From JBDTNK01 sp039933775 (GTDB taxonomy: Bacteria; Chloroflexota; Limnocylindria; QHBO01), in NCBI GenBank assembly GCA_039933775.1, contig JBDTNK010000068.1, positions 1 to 10,602 of the forward strand: a DNA stretch of 10,602 nt, read 5' to 3'. The notes beneath the pieces were generated by a model, which was not told the origin of the DNA, made no database searches, and saw only the letters and a list, made by a program, of their open reading frames with translations. This document shows, piece after piece, positions 6,691 through 10,602 of the stretch (the stretch's first letter is position 1; each line of letters opens with the position of its first letter). The position numbers and the translations under genes were made by a program.

Positions 6691-6769
6691 TGTCACGCCA
6701 TCATAGGACTGTCAATAGGTGGCGCCAGAGGCACCCTAGGACGTTGGACAGACAGAGGCTAGGACAATG

Positions 6770-6794
6770 GGGCCTACGCGCGGCGCGTAGGTCC
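6770..6794. terminator. GC-rich hairpin, possible terminator in the 6654-6923 gap
   Basis: CCTACGCG (6773-6780) pairs perfectly with CGCGTAGG (6784-6791) around a CGG loop, and the stem can extend two to three pairs through GGG/TCC. On the plus strand a pyrimidine run (TCCTTTCC) follows. No plus-strand gene ends just before it, so its role is unclear. The rest of the 270-bp gap holds the palindrome at 6673-6690 and a 10-bp palindrome GCGGATCCGC at 6850-6859, and I see no gene. Confidence 0.35.
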
Positions 6795-6881
6795 TTTCCG
6801 TCTCTACGGCGACATCGTGCCGGATCGCTCGGGCTATCGGGTGAATACTGCGGATCCGCCTTCTAGGGCCGGACACGAAGA

Positions 6882-6910
6882 CGCCGGCCAGCTTCCCGAG
6901 CCGGCCGGCG
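6882..6910 (-). terminator. Probable terminator after the PepSY gene
   Basis: CGCCGGCC (6882-6889) pairs with GGCCGGCG (6903-6910) around a 13-nt loop. It starts 14 nt after the minus-strand stop at 6924, and on the minus strand it is followed by TCTTC. Position and stem fit a terminator of the PepSY gene, although the T run is short. It does not resemble the four palindromic repeats further right. Confidence 0.5.
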
Positions 6911-6923
6911 CCTGCTGGCGACG

Positions 6924-7217
6924 CTACTCGGCAGCGCCATCCTCACCGGCCTCGATGCCGAGCACCGCAGCGTTGCCGGCGTCGATCTTGACGTCGTGGA
7001 CCGTGTCTGCGGCGTCGCGGATCTCGATCGACCAGACCACGAAGCCGTTCTCGTTGTCGAGCTCGGTCTGCACGATCTCGCCGCTCACCGCCGCCAGGGC
7101 GGCCGCCTCAGCGTCCGCCTGAATGACAGTGGCCAGGGGCGACAACGCGGCCGCCTCGTCCTCCGGCAAGAGACGGTCTGGGCCCACCTCAGCCCGATGG
7201 CTTGGCCTTGGCGTCAC
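6924..7217 (-). CDS. PepSY domain protein, apparently lacking a signal peptide
   Basis: The C-terminal 70 residues form one PepSY domain: TVIQADAEAAALAAVSG, then DNENGFVVWSIEIRDA, then HDVKIDAGNAAVLGIEAG. This is the usual helix/three-strand repeat of extracytoplasmic PepSY proteins, which are thought to inhibit or modulate peptidases. The stop is followed by a terminator-like hairpin. The N-terminus is odd. The family is normally exported, yet the open frame upstream (GTG at 7217, residues MTPRPSHRAEVGPDRLLP) shows no hydrophobic signal core, and neither does the same frame further upstream to about 7320. There is no clear ribosome site. The gene has either lost its signal sequence, perhaps when the repeat at 7264-7354 became its neighbour, or starts at an internal TTG and is cytosolic. 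It may be a pseudogene. Confidence 0.65.
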   Translation of the reverse strand: MTPRPSHRAEVGPDRLLPEDEAAALSPLATVIQADAEAAALAAVSGEIVQTELDNENGFVVWSIEIRDAADTVHDVKIDAGNAAVLGIEAGEDGAAE

Positions 7218-7263
7218 AGGGGCGCTTGCGCCACTGTCAGGTTTCTGCCACTTGGGGAAGGAT

Positions 7264-7354
7264 GGAAGCCGCCCTATCCGTACTTGCCGATTCGTCCTGC
7301 TAGCGGGACGGTCGGAGACGTTGCACGGCTTCGGGCGGCTTCGGGACCGGATGC
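7264..7354 (-). repeat. Palindromic repeat copy D (degenerate)
   Basis: This is the most diverged copy of the four-member family. Its outer arms GAAGCCGCCC (7265-7274) and GGGCGGCTTC (7333-7342) pair perfectly over 10 bp. The tip pairs GTCCTGC (7294-7300) with GCGGGAC (7303-7309), including one G-T wobble. Its plus-strand right half, ACGGTCGGAGACGTTGCACG onward to CCGGATGCTATTTTGG, lines up with copy A (ACAGTCGGCGGACTACTTGC onward to CCGGATGCTACTCTGG). It lies after the DUF4242 pseudogene stop (7426) and 46 nt before the PepSY start. The rest of 7218-7425 holds no gene I can support. Confidence 0.55.
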
Positions 7355-7425
7355 TATTTTGGCTTCGATTAGTGGCGGCCCATTGATCAGCCGGTCGGGT
7401 CGGCGGCTTACGCCACGGGCTACGC

Positions 7426-7619
7426 TCAGGCCTCGACCGGAACGGGGTATATCTCGGTGGCTGGGTGGCCGGTGCGCTCGTGAATCTTCTTCACGGCCTC
7501 GGCGTTCGGAGCCTCGGAAAGGCACCACACCATCCCGGACTCGGGATCGCCCCAGGCACGCTGAGAGCCTCGGGTGTGATGCCGTGCATACCGTGATGGA
7601 CGTCCATGAACTTGGGCAG
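7426..7619 (-). pseudogene. DUF4242 (SCO4226-like nickel-binding family) pseudogene with internal deletion
   Basis: The minus strand encodes both ends of a DUF4242 protein in two frames. From 7619 it reads LPKFMDVHHGMHGITPEAL, the family's N-terminus (normally MPKFMDVHHNMHG...). From 7557, in another frame, it reads AWGDPESGMVWCLSEAPNAE, then AVKKIHERTGHPATEIYPV, to the TGA at 7428-7426. The roughly 20 residues that normally join these parts (the EAHxxDLxIQ.. helix region) are missing, and the frame is lost at the junction near 7558-7562. The start codon is also damaged. An AAGGAG ribosome site (7633-7628) is placed 8 nt before a CTG where ATG or GTG is expected. The gene therefore once followed the NTF2-like gene (stop at 7669) in an operon and is now inactive. 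Family recognition is from memory of the DUF4242 pattern. Confidence 0.82.
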
Positions 7620-7668
7620 TCCTACTACTCCTTGCGCCGGGGCAGCGAGGCCGGCGTGAGTGCCAAGG

Positions 7669-8139
7669 TTAACGCGCTCCGTCAGTGCGACGCGACGAGC
7701 GGTCAAGATATTTGGTGCGCCATTCAGGCGGTTCGAATTCAGGCGCGAAGTAAACCTTCCCGCCGCTCAGACGCTCGCCGTCGGTCGCGTACACAATGAG
7801 CACCCACCAGAAGGAGCCATCTGGATACCGCGCGCGCAGGGTGGCCATGCCATCTCTTCCGCTCGCACCCACCGATATCACGGTATAGGAGGGTGAGAGC
7901 ACATAGGTTGGTTGGTCGGCCACGATCTCGACTGCAATGACGTCACCCTGCGGCATGTTGGGATAATCGGCGAACTGACCCCGGATGTTGTCGATGCCGC
8001 GGAAAATCTCGCCCGACTGGGGAAACTCGAGCACAGCGTCCGCCGCCATCACCGCCGGCAGGTTCGACCATTCGCCCCGACTCATGAGGGCGGTTAGCGT
8101 GTGGATCAGCTGTTGGTGATCGGTCACGCGTAGGAGCAT
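7669..8139 (-). CDS. NTF2-like / SnoaL-like domain protein
   Basis: This 156-residue cone-shaped alpha+beta barrel protein belongs to the nuclear transport factor 2/SnoaL superfamily. Supporting features are the helical start VTDHQQLIHTLTALMSRGEW, then VMAADAVLEFPQSGEIFRG with the family's aromatic-rich strand, and GIDNIRGQFADYPNMP. The final strands carry DGSFWWVLIVYATDGERLSG and the FAPEFEPPEWR ending common in these proteins. Enzymatic role and ligand are unknown. The ATG at 8139 lies inside the arm of repeat copy A. A GTG at 8127 would start the protein at VTDHQQ, closer to typical family starts, and may be the real one. Neither has a clear ribosome site. The DUF4242 pseudogene follows after 50 nt. 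Confidence 0.85.
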   Translation of the reverse strand: MLLRVTDHQQLIHTLTALMSRGEWSNLPAVMAADAVLEFPQSGEIFRGIDNIRGQFADYPNMPQGDVIAVEIVADQPTYVLSPSYTVISVGASGRDGMATLRARYPDGSFWWVLIVYATDGERLSGGKVYFAPEFEPPEWRTKYLDRSSRRTDGAR

Positions 8140-8235
8140 ACGGCAAGCCGCCGCTTTCCCGACGCACCTTCCCGACCGTCTAGAACAGTCGGCGGACTAC
8201 TTGCCGGGCTACGCGGCGGCTCCGATGCCGGATGC
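8136..8235 (-). repeat. Palindromic repeat copy A
   Basis: This 100-nt imperfect palindrome has outer arms GCATACGGCA (8136-8145) and TGCCGGATGC (8226-8235), which pair 9 of 10. After a 4-nt bulge (8222-8225), AGCCGCCGC (8146-8154) pairs with GCGGCGGCT (8213-8221). The interior (CCCGACGCACCTTCCCGACC against GGTCGG-like sequence) continues the stem imperfectly to a loop near GAAC. Positions 8151-8217 match copy B (8675-8741) at 61 of 67 bases. It starts 20 nt after the stop of the small secreted gene (8255) and reaches the start of the NTF2-like gene. Confidence 0.85.
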
Positions 8236-8254
8236 TACTCTGGGGCGATGCGGC

Positions 8255-8518
8255 TTACTGCCCTCCGCGCACCCCCGGGTCGCAGTTGGTGAAGCTGAGT
8301 GGCGGATTGAACTGCACCACGCCGCCTGAGCTCTCGCCGGTCGTAAATGGCGCTTGGGACACACAGTGAGCCAAGGCCCACGGCTTGGAGATCCCGGTGG
8401 TGAATCCCTCACCATTGCCGTTCGGCGTGACCGTCTGGGTGTGAGCCGCTACGCCTGCGGCACTCAGCGCGAGCAGCATGGTGGCTGCCGTCAGCGCGAC
8501 ACGGATCCTGTGCCTCAT
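8255..8518 (-). CDS. Small secreted protein of unknown function
   Basis: This 87-residue protein has a clear signal peptide: MRHRIRV, a hydrophobic stretch, then AAGVAA before H26. The mature part is about 60 residues, polar and Gly-rich, with two cysteines (AHC and TNC) that could form one disulfide. It contains SSGGVVQFNPPLSF and ends in DPGVRGGQ. The start is strongly supported by AGAGGAGGT on the minus strand about 8 nt before the ATG. A TATAAC (minus strand, 8623-8618) upstream could be a -10 element, but no matching -35 is evident. The stop lies 20 nt before repeat copy A. I do not recognise the family beyond its export signal. Confidence 0.82.
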   Translation of the reverse strand: MRHRIRVALTAATMLLALSAAGVAAHTQTVTPNGNGEGFTTGISKPWALAHCVSQAPFTTGESSGGVVQFNPPLSFTNCDPGVRGGQ

Positions 8519-8665
8519 GAGTGAGACCTCCTCTTTGGTGGCGCGGGCCGGGGACGGGTCCCCCCGGCAGCGAGGAGGTGCCGGGCCGCCTGACTTCAGC
8601 CGCCCGCACTCAGCAGCGTTATAGCCCCATGCTCCGGTGGCGCGCGTCAGTCAAATGACGTACCC

Positions 8666-8748
8666 GGAGCAGCGCCGCTATCCCGACGCACCTTCCCGAC
8701 CGACTTGAACAGTCGGCGGACTACTGGCCGGGTTTCGCGGCTGACTCC
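8666..8748 (-). repeat. Palindromic repeat copy B, containing the end of the SRPBCC gene
   Basis: The outer arm GGAGCAGC (8666-8673) pairs with GCTGACTCC (8740-8748) with one bulged base. The interior continues through CCCG, TCCC and then a perfect CCGACT (8700-8705) / AGTCGG (8711-8716) tip with loop TGAAC. The core matches copy A at 61 of 67 bases. The stop codon of the SRPBCC gene (8723-8721) and its last eight codons lie inside the right arm. On the minus strand the tip hairpin follows that stop directly, so it may also act as a terminator. Confidence 0.85.
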
Positions 8749-9164
8749 TCCCGTTCGGCGATCTTGCGGAACGCCTCGAGCTCGCCGCGGCAACTTCCCT
8801 TATAGGTCCCCGTCGCGAACAGACGAGCGGCGATTGCCGAGACAACCCCGCGGGTGTGGAACGCTTGGGTCAAGCGGGTGGCGGCGCCGACTGGCTCGAA
8901 TCTGGTGTCGGCCTCCCCTTTGAGAATGAGGTTCCCAAAGTGGGTACGGACGTGGCGCGGTCGGTCAACCGCGAGGATCTCAGTCGGGCTCCGCATGGGT
9001 CCGAACCAGACCGTGTAGCGCGTGCCCACTTGATCGACCGGCCCGGTCCGGTCGGTGACCGGGCCCACGCCCTCCGTCCACTCAGACATCCGATCCAGAT
9101 CCATGAACAGGTCGAACACGCGCTCCGGCGGAGCGGCGATAAGGATGGAGAACCGATACGGCAT
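8721..9164 (-). CDS. SRPBCC family protein (START/polyketide cyclase-like)
   Basis: This 147-residue helix-grip fold protein has a hydrophobic cavity for a small ligand. It starts MPYRFSILIAAPPERVFDLF, the standard first strand plus AxxExVFxxxxDLxRMxEW helix. GTRYTVWFGPMRSPTEI follows, then strand segments HVRTHFGNLILKGEADTRFE and THLTQ-type endings. The long C-terminal helix ends in CRGELEAFRKIAERE. The length is typical for the superfamily. ATG at 9164 is chosen because AGGGAG lies 8 nt upstream; a GTG at 9167 is possible. The last residues (SAAKPGQ) are encoded by palindromic repeat B, so the C-terminal tail may have been supplied by the repeat. Ligand and pathway cannot be read from the sequence. 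Confidence 0.87.
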   Translation of the reverse strand: MPYRFSILIAAPPERVFDLFMDLDRMSEWTEGVGPVTDRTGPVDQVGTRYTVWFGPMRSPTEILAVDRPRHVRTHFGNLILKGEADTRFEPVGAATRLTQAFHTRGVVSAIAARLFATGTYKGSCRGELEAFRKIAEREESAAKPGQ

Positions 9165-9190
9165 CACGGGATCTCCCTAACGTGTTTCCG

Positions 9191-9283
9191 GCATACGGAG
9201 GCCGCCATACCGACGCACCGATCCTCCCTGCTTGCTCCGGATGCGGGTGATGGCCGGGCTTCGCGGCGGCTCCGAGCCGGACG
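9191..9283 (-). repeat. Palindromic repeat copy C
   Basis: It shares GCATACGG at its left edge (9191-9198) with copy A (8136-8143) and CCGACGCACC (9210-9219) with copies A and B. At its right end, GCCGGGCTTCGCGGCGGCTC (from 9253) matches copy A with one difference. The outer arms pair through GGCCGCC (9200-9206) against GGCGGCTCC (9266-9273) plus CGG/CCG. The middle (GATCCTCCCTGCTTGCTCCG) differs from the other copies. It ends 26 nt before the SRPBCC start, and to its right it borders the IS3 remnant region. The 68 nt between it and the IS end show no gene. Confidence 0.75.
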
Positions 9284-9351
9284 TTCGTCGGTGTTCGCGC
9301 TACGGCAAGAGCATGCCTTCGAGCGTCCATGGGATCGCGAACATGGGTCCT

Positions 9352-9535
9352 TGAACCGCCCTGGGTTCGATGGAGACTCCCCACCTTGGAGGATGATGGA
9401 GTCATGTCAGACAACAAGAGTCGCAGTCCATTCCGACGCCGCTACCCGCCCGAGATGCGCGAGCGTGCCGTCAGGCTGGTGGCCGAGACCATCGCTGAGG
9501 CCGGAGGTGAGCGCCACGGCGCGGTGACCCAGGTC
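9352..9535 (+). mobile_element. Left end of an IS3-family element, truncated
   Basis: TGAACCGCCCTGGGTTCGAT followed by GGAGACTC (9352-9378) matches, from memory, the terminal inverted repeat typical of one IS3-family group (TGAACCGCCCCGG...GGAGACTC). It is followed at the usual distance by a transposase orfA start at 9404. The element is cut off near 9535, where the sequence changes to DNA shared with the end of the AbiEi gene. No orfB, right end or direct repeat is visible, so this is a dead fragment of about 180 bp. Confidence 0.72.
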
Positions 9536-9580
9536 AGACGATCGTCGTCGAAGGCCGTGCGCTGGATGGGAAGGGTGTAG
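9404..9580 (+). pseudogene. Truncated IS3-family transposase OrfA
   Basis: The first 44 codons encode SPFRRRYPPEMRERAVRLVA and then a segment ending GAVTQV. This is the start of the OrfA helix-turn-helix domain of IS3-family transposases. The normal continuation (a second helix such as ARQLGIGxESLRxWV, then a leucine zipper) is absent. After GTC at 9533-9535 the frame reads unrelated RRSSSKAVRWMGRV to a TAG at 9578-9580. GGAGG lies upstream of the ATG. The tail overlaps the 3' end of the minus-strand AbiEi gene by 47 bp, marking the recombination junction. No activity is possible from this piece. Confidence 0.8.
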
Positions 9581-10217
9581 GATCGGAGCATCGAACGGGG
9601 TGCTCACGTGCGTCGGCACTGCGCAAGGCCGCGGTCAGTTCCCGCGACACGATGGTACGTAGTCGCGGCCGGTGGATCCGATGGGTCCACTCACCCAGCT
9701 GGCGCTCGTCGAAGCCCTCAGGCAGCTCCAGCTCGGGGAGTCGGATCTGCCCCCCGCGCGGGGTGAGCAGGTAGATCGTGTCGAAGAGCGCCTTCTCGGG
9801 CGTGGCGAGGTGGCCACCACCATCGATCTGGGAGTAGCCGCCGAAAAGCTCGGGCGCGAGGTGATGGATCGAGAAATCGCCGATGCTGGTCCGGACCTGC
9901 CGCGTGCGCGCCAGCGAGGCCACGTAGACCTGTCGCGGGACCTGCTCGATCATCCCGTGCCGCGCGAGGGCCGACCATAGCGAGACATACGCCGGGTACG
10001 GCGCGGTGAGGTAGGCGGGCAGAGCGAACGGCTCGGTCTCGGGTCGAAGCAGCCAGAGACCTTGCCGCAGCCGGCGCACGATGCCCGAGCGCTCCAGGCT
10101 GCGCAGCTGCTGGCTGGCGGCAGGGACCGACAGCCCGAGCCGGGTGGCGGCTTCTCGCGTCTCGATTACCGGTCGGTTCAGACGCAGGAGATCGGCGAAT
10201 GCGTCGGTGGGTTTCAT
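9534..10217 (-). CDS. Type IV toxin-antitoxin AbiEi-family antitoxin
   Basis: This 227-residue protein is the antitoxin partner of an AbiEii nucleotidyltransferase toxin. In such modules AbiEi represses its promoter and protects the cell, and some give phage resistance by abortive infection. Residues 1-57 are a winged helix-turn-helix (VIETREAATRLGLSVPAASQ then LRSLERSGIVRRLRQGLW). The C-terminal antitoxin domain includes AYVSLWSALARHGMIEQVPR, FSIHHLAPELFGGY and the family hallmark HLATPEKALFDTIYLL, ending near PRLRTIVSRELTAAL. The final 26 or so residues (from RSADAREHPV to STTIV) look unlike the family and lie next to the IS3 truncation point, so the original stop may have been lost. Its ATG overlaps the toxin stop by 4 bp (ATGA), indicating translational coupling. 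Confidence 0.87.
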   Translation of the reverse strand: MKPTDAFADLLRLNRPVIETREAATRLGLSVPAASQQLRSLERSGIVRRLRQGLWLLRPETEPFALPAYLTAPYPAYVSLWSALARHGMIEQVPRQVYVASLARTRQVRTSIGDFSIHHLAPELFGGYSQIDGGGHLATPEKALFDTIYLLTPRGGQIRLPELELPEGFDERQLGEWTHRIHRPRLRTIVSRELTAALRSADAREHPVRCSDPTPFPSSARPSTTIV

Positions 10218-10602
10218 GGCCTCAGCGCCATCAGCCGCTCCGCCACGAACGCCTGCGTGCGGGCCCAGGCCATAGGGTTGTCGTAGAGCTCGACGATCCC
10301 GGCGTCGAGGAAGCGGACGACCTGATCGGTAAATGCCTGGAACGGAAGCTCGACGGCGCGCTCCACTGCGAGTTCGAGCGTGTTCGGTGCGATGGCGCCA
10401 GCGGTGACCGCACCCGGGTGCCTTCGGAGCAGCAGCTCGAGGTCGAACAGATCGCGCGCCTGAGTCTCGGACCGAAGCGCCAGCGCCGCGACCTTCTGCT
10501 CGATGGCCGCGTCCGCGGTGTAGTGGAGCATCGTCGGCGGACGCAGGGCGTATGGCGCAACCACCCGCTCGGGCACCGCCTCCAGGATCCTGCGCGGGTC
10601 CG
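10214..10602 (-). CDS. AbiEii/AbiGii-family nucleotidyltransferase toxin, N-terminus outside the window
   Basis: The frame is open to the window edge, so only the C-terminal 128 residues are seen. They contain MLHYTADAAIEQKVAALALR and then SETQARDLFDLELLLRRH. This is the K...ARDxxDL signature (motifs III and IV) of AbiEii-type toxins, which modify tRNA or other targets by nucleotide transfer. The nucleotidyltransferase GSxxL and DxD motifs would lie beyond 10602. The helical C-terminal end (VELPFQAFTDQVVRFLDAGI) is typical filler of the domain. The gene ends in TGA overlapping the antitoxin ATG. Toxin before antitoxin is the reverse of the classical abiEi-abiEii order. Confidence 0.83.
   Translation of the reverse strand, partial: DPRRILEAVPERVVAPYALRPPTMLHYTADAAIEQKVAALALRSETQARDLFDLELLLRRHPGAVTAGAIAPNTLELAVERAVELPFQAFTDQVVRFLDAGIVELYDNPMAWARTQAFVAERLMALRP

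Noticed and set aside
6549..6866. Plus-strand open frame across the antitoxin-like gene and operator
   Set aside because: It is antisense to the antitoxin-like gene, crosses the palindrome and a hairpin, and has no protein-like features.
7264..9283. Canonical integron attC sites
   Set aside because: The layout fits, but I could not find paired RYYYAAC and GTTRRRY boxes at the ends of the repeats, nor an integrase gene. I therefore call them palindromic repeats and leave integron-like as a hypothesis.
7264..9283. CRISPR array
   Set aside because: The repeats are 80-100 nt, diverged and spaced by whole genes of 260-470 bp. There are no short regular spacers.

Overview
The window is GC-rich, with long spurious open frames on the strand opposite most genes, as expected at high GC. 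The gene set suggests a soil or freshwater member of the Chloroflexota (Limnocylindria-like) or a deep actinobacterial relative. It includes a KimA-like APC transporter, an F420 (deazaflavin)-type nitroreductase, CHRD and PepSY proteins, and surface proteins ending in a PN-[TA]-A motif, a membrane helix and a basic tail. This placement is inferred from gene content only; there is no rRNA marker in the window.

Left part (1-5000), ordinary chromosome: the 3' two thirds or more of an APC-superfamily permease with a KimA-type cytosolic C-terminal domain (+), then a secreted, membrane-anchored CHRD protein (+). A DDN-like deazaflavin oxidoreductase (-) converges on it with a 20-bp overlap. A perfect 16-bp-stem terminator separates that gene from a second anchored surface protein (-). 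Divergent from this are a double-hotdog acyl-CoA thioesterase (+) and a small Rieske [2Fe-2S] protein (+).

Middle part (5000-6920): a LuxR-type HTH remnant broken by one extra C, a tRNA-Arg(UCG) gene with encoded CCA (-), an unrecognised 247-residue protein (+), and a small antitoxin-like gene (-) with a perfect 18-bp palindrome just upstream. The unknown protein and the antitoxin-like gene converge and overlap by 27 bp.

Right part (6920-10602), accessory DNA: nearly everything reads on the minus strand as small independent units. In transcription order they are an AbiEii toxin (partial), an AbiEi antitoxin, a truncated IS3-family end (+), an SRPBCC protein, a small secreted protein, an NTF2/SnoaL-like protein, a DUF4242 pseudogene and a PepSY protein. 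Four copies of an 80-100-nt imperfect palindrome (7264-7354, 8136-8235, 8666-8748, 9191-9283) alternate with these genes. Each copy folds on itself along its full length. Copies lie in or just after the stop of one gene and shortly before the start of the next.

That layout resembles an integron cassette array, with one attC hairpin per gene, all genes co-oriented, and toxin-antitoxin genes among them. However, I could not find the canonical attC core heptamers and no integrase is in the window. This non-canonical palindrome/cassette array is the most interesting feature here. Several genes around it are decaying (frameshift, internal deletion, missing signal peptide, truncated IS), which fits a recombination-prone accessory zone.
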